Positions 43,452-51,692 of a stretch of 64,000 bases of DNA are shown here, in pieces. Each line of letters opens with the position of its first letter. The stretch's first letter is position 1. The notes under the pieces are model-generated. The model was not told the origin of the DNA and searched no databases. It saw only the letters and a program-made list of their open reading frames with translations. Origin of the DNA: Ideonella sp. A 288 (GTDB taxonomy: Bacteria > Pseudomonadota > Gammaproteobacteria > Burkholderiales > Burkholderiaceae_C). A program made the translations under genes and the position numbers. Where the stretch lies: NCBI RefSeq assembly GCF_002198735.1, contig NZ_MWLO01000156.1, positions 27,399-91,398 of the forward strand. Direction: 5' to 3'.

Positions 43452-44168
43452 TCAGGGCCGCGCGCCGGCCTGTTCCAGTGCCGCTGCCATCGCGGCGTAG
43501 CCGCGGCCCCGCGCCAGCGCCAGCGGCGTGCGGCCATGGCCGTCGGCCAGATTGGGGTTGGCGCCGGCGGCCAGCAGGGCGCGCAGCGTGGCCAGGTGGC
43601 GCGGGCCGCCGTCGCCCAGCACGATGGACTCGATCAGTGCCGTCCAGCGCAGGTTGTTCACGTGGTCCAGCGGCGCACCGGCGGCGACGAGCTGCCGCAC
43701 CACGCCGTCGTGGCCCAGGTGGGCGGCGGCGATCAGCGCGGTGCCGTCGTAACGGCTGGTCACGCGTTGCGGGCTGGCGCCCAGTTGCAGCAGCAGGCGC
43801 AGCGTCTCCTCGTCGTCGGCCACGGCGGCGATGGTGACGGCGTCGTAGCGGTCGTGTTCCAGTGCGCCCAGGTCGGCGCCGGCCGCGGCCAGCCGGCGCA
43901 GCGCCTCGCGCTGGCGCGCGAAGGCGGCCAGGTGCACGGCGCTGCGGCCGTGGCTGTCGCGCTCGTCGAGCGGGGCGCCGCCCTGCAGCAGGGCCGCCAA
44001 CCGCACCAGGTCGCCGCGGTGTGCCGCGCCCAGCAGGCCGCCGTAGCGCGCCGCCTCGGCGGCCGTGGGGGGCGTCTGGGCGACCGCCGGGGGCACCGCG
44101 CCCCCGGCCAGGCACAGGGCCGCGGTGGCGCGGGCGGCCAGGGTGAGCAGACGGCGGGTGAGGGGCAT
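43452..44168 (-). CDS. Exported ankyrin-repeat protein
   Basis: 238 residues. A signal peptide (LTLAARATAALCLAGGAVPPAVA) precedes about five ankyrin repeats: YGGLLGAAHRGDLVRLAALL, HGRSAVHLAAFARQREALRRL, DAVTIAAVADDEETLRLLL, GTALIAAAHLGHDGVVRQLV and HGRTPLALARGRGYAAMAAAL. Ankyrin proteins mediate protein binding; periplasmic ones are often linked to stress or catalase function, but no partner is visible. The start at 44168 fits a TACAGT -10-like hexamer 27 nt upstream. The 187-bp gap to the protease gene holds no gene. Confidence 0.85.
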   Translation of the reverse strand: MPLTRRLLTLAARATAALCLAGGAVPPAVAQTPPTAAEAARYGGLLGAAHRGDLVRLAALLQGGAPLDERDSHGRSAVHLAAFARQREALRRLAAAGADLGALEHDRYDAVTIAAVADDEETLRLLLQLGASPQRVTSRYDGTALIAAAHLGHDGVVRQLVAAGAPLDHVNNLRWTALIESIVLGDGGPRHLATLRALLAAGANPNLADGHGRTPLALARGRGYAAMAAALEQAGARP

Positions 44169-44195
44169 GCGGTGGCTCGGCGACGCGATCGTTGC

Positions 44196-44201
44196 ACTGT
44201 A
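44196..44201 (-). promoter_or_regulatory. -10-like hexamer (TACAGT) of the ankyrin gene
   Basis: TACAGT on the minus strand lies 27 nt before the ATG at 44168 and 55 nt past the end of the response regulator gene, so it would separate the ankyrin gene from the two-component operon. Confidence 0.4.
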
Positions 44202-44255
44202 GGCCGCGCCGCGGCGGGCCGGCATCCGGGGCGGCGCGCGCCGCGCTGCGTAGAA

Positions 44256-44900
44256 CTACGCAGCGCCCGGCGTCGCCCGGGTGGCGGCCTCTTGCTCGGC
44301 CAGCTGGGCATAACGTTTGATCAGCTGGGCCAGCGACTCGGTGCCCAGCTTGGCCAGCAGGTGCGCGCGGTGGGTTTCCACGGTGCGCGGGCTCAAGGCC
44401 AGCGCGCGGCCGATCTCCTTGTTGGTGAGGCCCTCGACGATCAGGCCCAGCACCTCGCGCTCGCGCGGCGAGAGCTGGCCGTAGCGCTCGGCCGCCTCGC
44501 GGTCGGCCTGCAGGCGCTGGCGCGAGCGCACGTGGGCGCGCACCGCGGCCTGCAGCGCGTCGAGCAACTGCTGGTCGTCGACCGGCTTTTCCAGGAATTC
44601 GGCCACGCCCGACTTGAAGGCCCGCCGGCACAGCGCCACCGTGCCGTGGCCGGTGAGCATGACCACCGGCTGGTCGACGCCCATCGCGGCCAGCCGCTCG
44701 AGCACCTGCAGCCCGCCCAGGCCGGGCATGCGCAGGTCGAGCACGATGGCGCCGATGGCCTCGCGGTCGAGCCCGTCGAGGAAGGCCTGCGGGTCGGCCC
44801 AGGGCTGCACGCGCAGGCCGATGGTGCCGATGAGCAGCGCCAGGCTGTCGCGCACGGCGGGGTCGTCGTCGACGAGGTGGATCAGCGGGGACGAGGTCAT
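44256..44900 (-). CDS. FixJ/TodT-type response regulator (receiver + LuxR HTH)
   Basis: Transcription factor of 214 residues. The receiver domain (1-125) has the acidic pocket (LVDDDPAV), phospho-acceptor Asp in IVLDLRMPG (about residue 53), switch Thr in VVMLTGHG and Lys in FLEKPVDDQQLL. A linker leads to a LuxR helix-turn-helix (LSPREREVLGLIVEGLTNKEIGRALALSPRTVETH, spanning about 143-178). It overlaps its sensor kinase gene by 4 nt, so the two are a cognate pair. Output genes are unknown; the adjacent UMF1 transporter is a natural candidate. Confidence 0.93.
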   Translation of the reverse strand: MTSSPLIHLVDDDPAVRDSLALLIGTIGLRVQPWADPQAFLDGLDREAIGAIVLDLRMPGLGGLQVLERLAAMGVDQPVVMLTGHGTVALCRRAFKSGVAEFLEKPVDDQQLLDALQAAVRAHVRSRQRLQADREAAERYGQLSPREREVLGLIVEGLTNKEIGRALALSPRTVETHRAHLLAKLGTESLAQLIKRYAQLAEQEAATRATPGAA

Positions 44901-46435
44901 GGGCCGGTGCGTGGGGCAAGGGGGGTGGACAGGGCCGCCTCGGGTGCGCCGTCGGCGGCCGGCAGCAACAGCGTGAACTCGGCACCACCGCCGTCTCGGT
45001 TGGCCGCGCCGAGGCTGCCGCCGGCGCTGGCGGCCAGCGTCTCGCACAGGCTCAGGCCCAGGCCCAGGCCGTCGGGTCGGGTGGTGAAGAAGGGCTCGAA
45101 GGCGCGCGCCAGCGCGTCGGGCGCCAGGCCGGGGCCGCGGTCCTGCACGCGCAGCGCCACCGTGCCGGGGCCGGCCTCGTCGATGCGCAGGGTCAGTTCG
45201 CGCTGGGCCGCCGGCACCCGCTGCAGCGCCTGCAGTGCGTTCTGCAGCAGGTTGTGCACGATCTGCTCCAGCGCCACCGGGTCGGCTCGCACGCGCAGGC
45301 CGGGCGCGGCTTCCCACAGCTGCGGCCGCACGCCCAGGCGCTGGCCTTCGGGGGCCAGCAGGTCCAGGCCGCGGCGCACCGCCTCGGCCAGCACCAGCGG
45401 CTGCGCGGCGGCGTCGTCGTCGGGCCGCTGCACCAGCCGGCGCAGCCGGCCCACCACGGCGGCGGCGCGGCGCGCCTGGTCCACGCTGCGGCCCAGGGCG
45501 TCGCGCACGGTGGGCAGGTCGGGCGGCTCGTCGGCCAGCAGGCGCTGTGCCGCCTGGGTGCTGGCCAGCACCGCGGTGAGCGGCTGGTTCAGCTCATGCG
45601 CCATGCCGGCGGCCAGTTCGCCCAGCGCGTTGAGCCGGCCCACCTGGCCCAGGCGCACCAGTTCTTCGGCGCGGCGGCGCGCGGCGCGCTGCCGTCGCCA
45701 GGCGGCACCCGCGGCGGCCGCAGCGGCGGCGGTGGCCCAGCAGGCGGCCAGGGCCGCCCAGGGCAGCGCGTGCCAGGGCAGGCGCTGCGACAGGCGGATG
45801 TCGAAAGGCTGGCTGTCGGCGGCCAGGGGCTTGGCGAAGTTGAAACGCCAGGGGCCGGTGGCCTCGCGCCCGGGCTGCAGCACCAGTTGCTGGTCACCGT
45901 GCGCCAGCGCCACCCGCACCGCGCCGTCGCGCGCCAGCGGCCATTCGGCCCAGGGCACCATCGCCGCGGCGTCGATGCGCAGCGCGAAGCTCGTCGGCGT
46001 GTCCGCCCGCACCAGCGTGAAGTGGCCCTGCGCCAGCGCCGCCTGCGCCAGCACGGCGCGGCGCTGCGTGCGCGACGCGGCCTCGGCGGTGTCGAAGGCG
46101 GCGGGCGACGCGGCTGCGGAGGCGTCGCCGGGCCAGCGGCCGTCGGCGTCGCGCCGCAGCACCTGCAGCACCTGGGGGTAGAGCGCCGGCAGCCGCTGCT
46201 CGGGCGCCTCGGCCGCGCCGGGCTGCAGCAGCGCCAGCGTGGCCAGGATGGCGTCGTGCTGCACCGCGCGCTGGCTGAGCAGGCGGTGGGCGATGCGCGC
46301 GTTGGTGTCGAAGGCCTCGCGCTGCCGGTCGAGGTCGGCGCGCACCACCAGGGCGCTGGCACCCAGCGCCAGCGCCAGGCCACCCAGGGCCCAGGCCGGG
46401 GGCAGGGCGGTGGCCAGCGCGCGAGGCCAGGCCAT
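44897..46435 (-). CDS. Membrane sensor histidine kinase (DctB/FixL-like)
   Basis: 512 residues. A first membrane helix (WALGGLALALGASALVV), a periplasmic sensor region of about 195 residues with no recognised fold, and a second helix (LPWAALAACWATAAAAAAAGAAW) precede the kinase. The phospho-His is in LAAGMAHELNQPLTAVLAS, typical of the DctB/FixL HisKA_4-like type. The ATPase boxes are NLLQNALQAL (N), VQDRGPGLAPDAL (G1), FEPFFTTRPDGLGLGLSL (F/G2). It begins 2 nt after the UMF1 transporter gene and overlaps the response regulator by 4 nt, so all three are probably co-translated. Confidence 0.92.
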   Translation of the reverse strand: MAWPRALATALPPAWALGGLALALGASALVVRADLDRQREAFDTNARIAHRLLSQRAVQHDAILATLALLQPGAAEAPEQRLPALYPQVLQVLRRDADGRWPGDASAAASPAAFDTAEAASRTQRRAVLAQAALAQGHFTLVRADTPTSFALRIDAAAMVPWAEWPLARDGAVRVALAHGDQQLVLQPGREATGPWRFNFAKPLAADSQPFDIRLSQRLPWHALPWAALAACWATAAAAAAAGAAWRRQRAARRRAEELVRLGQVGRLNALGELAAGMAHELNQPLTAVLASTQAAQRLLADEPPDLPTVRDALGRSVDQARRAAAVVGRLRRLVQRPDDDAAAQPLVLAEAVRRGLDLLAPEGQRLGVRPQLWEAAPGLRVRADPVALEQIVHNLLQNALQALQRVPAAQRELTLRIDEAGPGTVALRVQDRGPGLAPDALARAFEPFFTTRPDGLGLGLSLCETLAASAGGSLGAANRDGGGAEFTLLLPAADGAPEAALSTPLAPRTGP

Positions 46436-46437
46436 GC

Positions 46438-47745
46438 TCAGTGCGCCGAGGCGGCCGCCGCGGACCTTTGGCCGCGCGCCACGTCCACCGGCCGCAGCAG
46501 CAGCACGCCGGCCACGAAGAACACGGCCGTCGACAGGATCGCCAGCCGGTGGTTGCCATCGGTGGCCCAGGTGACCAGGCCGTAGGTCACCGGCCCGACG
46601 ATCGACGACAGGCTGGTGGCGAAGGCCCACAGGCTGTAGAACTCGGCCAGCCGCTTGGGCGGCGCGAACACGCCGACGATGGCCCGCCCGGCCGACTGGC
46701 TGGAGCCCATGCACAGCCCGGCCACCACCGCCGACACCCAGAACAGCGGCGGGCTGGTGGCCAGGTAGGCCAGCACCGTCATCAGCACCCAGCCCAGCAG
46801 CGTCACGGTGAGCGCCGGCTTGTGGCCGATGCGGTCCTGCCAGTAGCCGAAGGCGAACGCGCCCACCGCCGCGGCGATGTTGACCAGGAACACCAGCATC
46901 ATCGTGTCGATCTGCTTGAAGCCGAGCACCTGCTCGGCGTACACCGCGGCCAGCGCGATGACCACCGAGATGCCGGCCTGGTAGGCGAAGCCGCAGGCCA
47001 GCAGCCAGCTGAAGTCGCGGAACGCGGCGGCCTCGCGCCAGGTGGTGCGCAGCCGCTGCAGTGAAGCCACCAGCCCCGCGTCGCGCAGCGCCCCGGGCTG
47101 CGGCAGGGCCCGCTCGCGCAGCAGCGCGAAGGTGGCCAGCGAAGCCGCACCGTACACCGCCGCGGTGATCAGCATGGTCACCGGCACGTACTGCGTGGCC
47201 GGCTGCTGCTGCCCCTGCGCCCACAGCACGTGAGCCAGCCCCAGGCCCAGCGCCAGCATGCCGCCGAAGTAGCCGAAGCTCCAGCCCCAGCCCGAGACCC
47301 GGCCGATCGAATCGGGCCGCGCCAGCTCGGGCAGGAAGGCCGCGGTGATCGTCTCGCCGTAGGCGTAGAACAGGTTCGACAGCACGATCAGCGTCACCGC
47401 CAGCGCCACGTCGCCCGCGCCCACCGCGGCCAGGGCGGCGGTGGTGGCCACGCAGCCGGCGGTGCTGAACATCAGCACCCGCTTCTTGGCCGCACGCAAA
47501 TCGGCCCAGGCGCCCAGGGTCGGCAGGGTCAGCATCACCAGCGCGCGCGAGAAGCCGAGCGACAGCGTCCAGGCCAGCGTGGCCCAGGGTGCGTTGCCGG
47601 CCACCGCGCCGACGAAGTAGGCGTTGAACACCGCCGTCAGCACCACCGTGGTGTAGCCCGAGTTGGCGAAGTCGTACATCGCCCAGCCGAAGACCTCGCG
47701 CTTCTTCACGCCAGGGTTCAGCGCGTCCTGCGAGAACAGGCCCAT
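46438..47745 (-). CDS. UMF1-family MFS transporter
   Basis: 435-residue membrane protein with about 12 helices. It shows the UMF1 (Atg22-like) signature: VFGWAMYDFANSGYTTVVLTAVF at the N-terminus, LGAWADLRAAKKRVLM, NLFYAYGETITAAFLPELA, and GRVSGWGWSFGYFGGMLALGL. Fungal relatives export amino acids from vacuoles; bacterial substrates are not known. GAGGAA lies 6 nt before the ATG. The histidine kinase gene starts 2 nt later, a spacing tight enough to suggest the pump and the sensor work together. Confidence 0.88.
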   Translation of the reverse strand: MGLFSQDALNPGVKKREVFGWAMYDFANSGYTTVVLTAVFNAYFVGAVAGNAPWATLAWTLSLGFSRALVMLTLPTLGAWADLRAAKKRVLMFSTAGCVATTAALAAVGAGDVALAVTLIVLSNLFYAYGETITAAFLPELARPDSIGRVSGWGWSFGYFGGMLALGLGLAHVLWAQGQQQPATQYVPVTMLITAAVYGAASLATFALLRERALPQPGALRDAGLVASLQRLRTTWREAAAFRDFSWLLACGFAYQAGISVVIALAAVYAEQVLGFKQIDTMMLVFLVNIAAAVGAFAFGYWQDRIGHKPALTVTLLGWVLMTVLAYLATSPPLFWVSAVVAGLCMGSSQSAGRAIVGVFAPPKRLAEFYSLWAFATSLSSIVGPVTYGLVTWATDGNHRLAILSTAVFFVAGVLLLRPVDVARGQRSAAAASAH

Positions 47746-47771
47746 CGGGGGTTCCTCGGTGCGGTGTGGGG

Positions 47772-48431
47772 TCAGCGCGTGGGCGCCAGCAGGCCCACCG
47801 CCTGCGCGGTGGCGCGCAGATTCTGCGCGAACTGCGCATAGCCCTCGGCGTTGGCGTGGATGTTGTCGGAGCGCAGGCGCTCGTCGGCCAGCACCTCCGA
47901 CCAGCCCTGGCGCTGCAGCGGCAGGCCCAGTTCGTCGGCCAGCTGTGCGTACAGCGGATGGTCGGTGAGCGAGCCGGTGAAGGCCGCCGTCACCGTGGGC
48001 CGCGGCACGGCGATCAGCATCACCTGCGCACCCGCCTCGCGGGCCAGCGTGATGGCGCGGCGCAGGTTGTCGCGCAGCGCCTCGTCGGGCAGGCGGCGCA
48101 GCAGGTCGTTGCCGCCCAGGCCCAGCAGCACCAGTGCCGGGCGGTGCTCGGCCAGCAGCGCGGGCAGGCGGTCCAGGCCTTGTGCCGAGGTGTTGCCCGA
48201 CACGCCGGCATTCACCACCTGCCAGCCGGTCAGCCCGGCCAGCACGGCGGGGTAGGCGGCCTCGGGCGGCGCGCCGGTGCCCTGCGTCAGCGAATCGCCC
48301 AGCGCCAGCACGGTGGCGCCCGGTGGCACCGGCGTGGCCTTGGGGCCGCTGCTCTTCTGGCAGCCGGGCAGGGCGGCCAGCGCGGCCACCGCAAGGGCCG
48401 CGGCGAGCAGCCGGCGTCTGGTCGGTGTCAT
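47772..48431 (-). CDS. SGNH-hydrolase arylesterase/lysophospholipase (TesA-like)
   Basis: 219 residues. The N-terminus has RRRLL and a hydrophobic stretch ending in a lipobox (LAALPGC), so it is a likely lipoprotein. SGNH blocks: ALGDSLTQGTGAP (Ser nucleophile), VVNAGVSGNTS (Gly), GLGGNDLLR (Asn) and the Asp-His pair in RSDNIHANAEGYAQFA. TesA-like enzymes hydrolyse acyl esters and thioesters. The frame extends upstream, but MTPTRRRLL at 48431 is the first start that gives a signal peptide. It lies 26 nt before the UMF1 gene and 84 nt after the YHS gene. Confidence 0.92.
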   Translation of the reverse strand: MTPTRRRLLAAALAVAALAALPGCQKSSGPKATPVPPGATVLALGDSLTQGTGAPPEAAYPAVLAGLTGWQVVNAGVSGNTSAQGLDRLPALLAEHRPALVLLGLGGNDLLRRLPDEALRDNLRRAITLAREAGAQVMLIAVPRPTVTAAFTGSLTDHPLYAQLADELGLPLQRQGWSEVLADERLRSDNIHANAEGYAQFAQNLRATAQAVGLLAPTR

Positions 48432-48515
48432 GCGAAGGTCGCTGGCCGACGACGGGCCGGAGGCCCCGTGCGACGCCGTGCGCCCGCCGGTTTGCACAAC
48501 GTCATCGCCGCGGCC

Positions 48516-49151
48516 TCACTGTGCCGGAACCACCTGCGGCTTGCCCGGCATCACCGGCAGGGTGCCGGCGGCGAGCTTGGCGTCGTACTCCTCCTGCAGC
48601 GCCTTGTCGGTCTTGTAGTGCGGCACGCGGAAGACCAGCCGCTTCCAGCGGGTGAGCAGCGGGTGGCTGCCGGCCACCTCGTCGGTCCAGTAGCGGTGCG
48701 CGCGCTCGAGGTTCAGCTCGGTGTCCATCTCGAAATGGTCGCGCGACTTCTGGCCGCCGAACACGTAGAGCTTGCCGCGGTAGATGCGCCAGGTGTTGGG
48801 GCCGCCGCCGCTGCCCCAGGGCACGGCGTAGTTGATGCCGTTGGCGCACCAGCCGCCCAGTTGCGGCATGTAGCGCTGGGGCGACTTCAGGAACTCGGCC
48901 TTGTTGGCCTCGTTGGCGAAGCGGAACACCACGCCCTGGTGCTCGACCTTGATGGCCGGGTCGCCGCGCACCGCGTCGTTGACCTTGAAGTACGCCACGG
49001 CGTCGTGGCCCTCGAGCATCAGGCGGGTGTCGGCGCCGTCGGACGTGGTGCGGAAGGGCTCCACGCCGGCGGTGGAGTCGAGGGCGGCGGCCGGGCCGGC
49101 CACGGCGCACGCCGCCAGGGCGCACAGCACGGTTCGTCGGGACAGGCGCAT
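48516..49151 (-). CDS. Exported YHS-domain protein
   Basis: 211 residues. A twin-arginine-like signal (SRRTVLCALAACAVAGPAAA) suggests export, possibly by Tat. A YHS-like domain follows: LMLEGHDAVAYFKVNDAVRGD and KVEHQGVVFRFANEANKAEFLKSPQRY (in part), with Cys in GGWCANGI. YHS proteins are thought to bind metal. The C-terminal third is an extension with HYKTDKALQEEYDAKL. No operon-linked metal gene is seen, so function is open. Confidence 0.82.
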   Translation of the reverse strand: MRLSRRTVLCALAACAVAGPAAALDSTAGVEPFRTTSDGADTRLMLEGHDAVAYFKVNDAVRGDPAIKVEHQGVVFRFANEANKAEFLKSPQRYMPQLGGWCANGINYAVPWGSGGGPNTWRIYRGKLYVFGGQKSRDHFEMDTELNLERAHRYWTDEVAGSHPLLTRWKRLVFRVPHYKTDKALQEEYDAKLAAGTLPVMPGKPQVVPAQ

Positions 49152-49221
49152 GGGGACGCTCCGATGGGTCGAGAGGCCGCCAGTATGCGCGAGGTGGGCC
49201 GCGGCGGGGCGGCCGCAGCGG

Positions 49222-50403
49222 TCAGCCGATCTCGACCCGCAGCGGGTCGTAGGGGTACAGCCACTCGTTGCGCGAGCGGGCGATGTCGCGGTCGACGAAG
49301 GCCTGCCGCATGGTCTGCGCATCGCCGATGTGGTACAGCTCGCCCATCTCGGTGGATTCGCGCACGACGCGCGCGGTGCGCGGGGCCCGGTGGATTTCAT
49401 AGCGCGCCAGGCGAGCGTCCAGCGGGCCGGGCAGGGCCAGCGCGCGGGCCAGCACCGCGGCGTCCTCGATGGCCATGGCCGCGCCCTGGGCCATGTAGGG
49501 CAGGGTGGCGTGCACCGCGTCGCCCAGCAGGGTGACGCGGCTGCTGCTCCAGCGCATGCTGGGGGCCCGGTTGTTCAGCGCCCAGCGGTAGCACTGGTCG
49601 CTGTCGGCGTGCTCGATCACCGCGCGCACCATCGGGTGCCAGCCTCGGTAGTCGGTGTCCAGCTCCGACCACGGGCGCCGGGCGGCCCACGACTCTTCTT
49701 CCCAGGGCCGTTCAACGCAGCCGACGAAGTTCAGCAGCTCGCCGCCGCGCAGGTAGTAGGTGACGGCGTGGTTGTGCGGACCGCACCAGATGGTGGAGAC
49801 CAGGTCGGTGCGCAGCGCATGCGGGATGCGCGCGGTGGGCACGGTGCAGCGCCAGGCCACCTGGCCGGTGAACACCGGCAGGTCGTCGCCCAGGATGTGC
49901 CGTCGCACCACCGACTTGATGCCGTCGGCGCCCACCACCAGCGACGCGTGCACCGAGGGCAGTCCGTCGAAGTGCACGGTGACGTCGTCGACGCCTTCGT
50001 CGATGGCGGTGGCGCGCGCGCCCAGCGTGATGGCCCTGGGGTCGAGCGCACGCACCAGGCGCTGCAGCGCGTCGTGCAGGTCGGCCCGGTGCATCTGCAG
50101 GTAGGGCGCGCCGTGGCGTTGCTCGTGCAGGTCGCCCAGCGGCAGGCGGTGCAGCATCTCGCCGGTGTCGTAGCGGCGGAACTCGAAGGCCTTGGGCCGC
50201 ACCGACAGCGGCTCGAGCGCCGGCCGCAGGCCCAGGCTGTCGAGCACCTTCATCGCGTTGGCGCTCATCTGGATGCCCGCGCCCACCTCGCCCAGGCGCC
50301 GCGACTGCTCGAACACCCGCACCCGGTGGCCGCTGTGCAGCAGCGCGGCGGCCACGGTGAGGCCGCCCAGTCCGGCGCCAACGATGACGATGTCCATGCC
50401 CAT
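49222..50403 (-). CDS. FAD-dependent aromatic-ring monooxygenase
   Basis: Class A flavoprotein hydroxylase of 393 residues, of the salicylate/3-hydroxybenzoate/6-hydroxynicotinate hydroxylase type. Motifs: GxGxxG in VIVGAGLGGLTVAAALLHSG, the DG motif in VVGADGIKSVVRRHILG, and the GD motif in LLGDAVHATLPYMAQGAAMA. Needs NAD(P)H and O2. GGGAGGA lies 8 nt before the first ATG. It starts 21 nt after a Bug-type solute receptor, which suggests uptake and hydroxylation of the same aromatic acid. Substrate cannot be fixed from sequence. Confidence 0.9.
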   Translation of the reverse strand: MGMDIVIVGAGLGGLTVAAALLHSGHRVRVFEQSRRLGEVGAGIQMSANAMKVLDSLGLRPALEPLSVRPKAFEFRRYDTGEMLHRLPLGDLHEQRHGAPYLQMHRADLHDALQRLVRALDPRAITLGARATAIDEGVDDVTVHFDGLPSVHASLVVGADGIKSVVRRHILGDDLPVFTGQVAWRCTVPTARIPHALRTDLVSTIWCGPHNHAVTYYLRGGELLNFVGCVERPWEEESWAARRPWSELDTDYRGWHPMVRAVIEHADSDQCYRWALNNRAPSMRWSSSRVTLLGDAVHATLPYMAQGAAMAIEDAAVLARALALPGPLDARLARYEIHRAPRTARVVRESTEMGELYHIGDAQTMRQAFVDRDIARSRNEWLYPYDPLRVEIG

Positions 50404-50424
50404 GTGCCGCGTCCTCCCTCGTCG

Positions 50425-51429
50425 TCAGTCGGCCCGGATGCCCTGGGCGCGGATCACCTGCGCCCAGCGCGCCGCGTCGCGCTCGATCAGCGCGCGGAAC
50501 TCGTCGGCCGGGCCGTGCGCCGGCGCCATGCCCTGCGTTTCGAACGCGGCCTTCACCTCGGGCAGCGCCAGGATGGCCCGCAGCTCGGTGTTCAGCCGCT
50601 CGATCAGCGGCCGGGGCGTGCCCTTCGGCGCCAGCACGCCGTACCACATCTCCACGTCCAGCTCGCCCAGGCCCAGCGAGCGCAGCGGCGGCACCTCGGG
50701 CAGCAGCGGGTGCGGCTTGTCGCTGCTGATGGCCAGCGCGCGCAGGCTGCCGGCCTTCACGTGCTGCAGCGCCACGTGGATGGGCAGGAACATGGCCTCG
50801 ACCTGGCCGCCCAGCAGGTCGGTGACGGCCGGCGCGGTGCCGCGGTAGGGGATGTGCGTGACGAAGATGCGTGCGTGGTGCTTCACCAGTTCCATCGCCA
50901 GGTGGTGCGGCGTGCCGTTGCCGGGCGAGGCGTAGTTCAGGTGCCCCGGCCGGGCCCGGGCCCGTGCGACGAAGTCGGCCGCGCTCTGGATGCCCGAGGT
51001 CCGGCTGGCCACCAGCAGCAGCTGGCCCCAGCTGGTGAGCGAGACGGGGTCGAGGTCCTTCACCGGGTCGAAGCCCAGTTTGGCGTAAAGCGCCGGCGCC
51101 ATCACCAGCGTGTTGACGGTGACGAGCAGGGTGTGGCCGTCGGCCGGCGCGCGCACCACGGCCTCGGTGCCCAGGTTGCCCGACGCGCCGGGCCGGTTGT
51201 CCACCACCACCGGCCGGCCCAGCCGCTCGGCCAGCCGCGGGCCCACCTGGCGCGCGATCAGGTCGATGCCGGTGCCGGGGGTGAAGGGGACGATCAGCCG
51301 CAGCGTGGGGCTGCCGGCGGGGGCCTGGGCGGCGGCCGGCCAGGGCGCCAGCACCGCGGCGGCCTGCAGCAGCGCGGTGCGGCGCCGCAGCAGGCCAGGG
51401 GACGGGCGGACGATCGGAAGGCTCGGCAT
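50425..51429 (-). CDS. Bug-type (TctC) periplasmic solute-binding protein
   Basis: 334 residues. A signal peptide with RRR before the core (RRRTALLQAAAVLAPWPAAA) opens it. The mature part matches the Bug receptor family of tripartite tricarboxylate transporters: LRLIVPFTPGTGIDLIARQ, VVVDNRPGASGNLGTEAV, NYASPGNGTPHHLAMELV, HIPYRGTAPAVTDLLGGQVE. Many such receptors bind aromatic or dicarboxylic acids, and many lack a nearby TctAB membrane pair, as here. It is first in the series that includes the flavin monooxygenase 21 nt downstream, and is divergent from an AMP-ligase gene across about 263 bp. Confidence 0.93.
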   Translation of the reverse strand: MPSLPIVRPSPGLLRRRTALLQAAAVLAPWPAAAQAPAGSPTLRLIVPFTPGTGIDLIARQVGPRLAERLGRPVVVDNRPGASGNLGTEAVVRAPADGHTLLVTVNTLVMAPALYAKLGFDPVKDLDPVSLTSWGQLLLVASRTSGIQSAADFVARARARPGHLNYASPGNGTPHHLAMELVKHHARIFVTHIPYRGTAPAVTDLLGGQVEAMFLPIHVALQHVKAGSLRALAISSDKPHPLLPEVPPLRSLGLGELDVEMWYGVLAPKGTPRPLIERLNTELRAILALPEVKAAFETQGMAPAHGPADEFRALIERDAARWAQVIRAQGIRAD

Positions 51430-51692
51430 CGTGGGAAGGGTCGGTCCGGGTCGGTTGGCCGAGGTTATCAGGGCTCCCGCCCGCCCGGTCGGAGGTCGAG
51501 GCCCCGTGGCCAGGGGGACTTCGGCGCAGCGCATCAGGGCGGGCTCGACCCGGCCGTGCGCCGAGGCGCATCCGCAGCCATGGGGCTGGTGCGGATGGCG
51601 CGCGATTCGGGCTCGCCCCCAGAATGCGCCAGCCTCGGGGCGAGCCCTGCGGCGCCGCCCCATCCGATCGTCCACCCGCCCCGGAGATTGCC

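Noticed and set aside
40097-43837. Plus-strand open frame of 1246 codons across the protease gene
   Set aside because: Composition is Val/Gly/Arg/His-rich without motifs, while the minus frame gives a complete protease with HEIGHALGLDH and RTX repeats.
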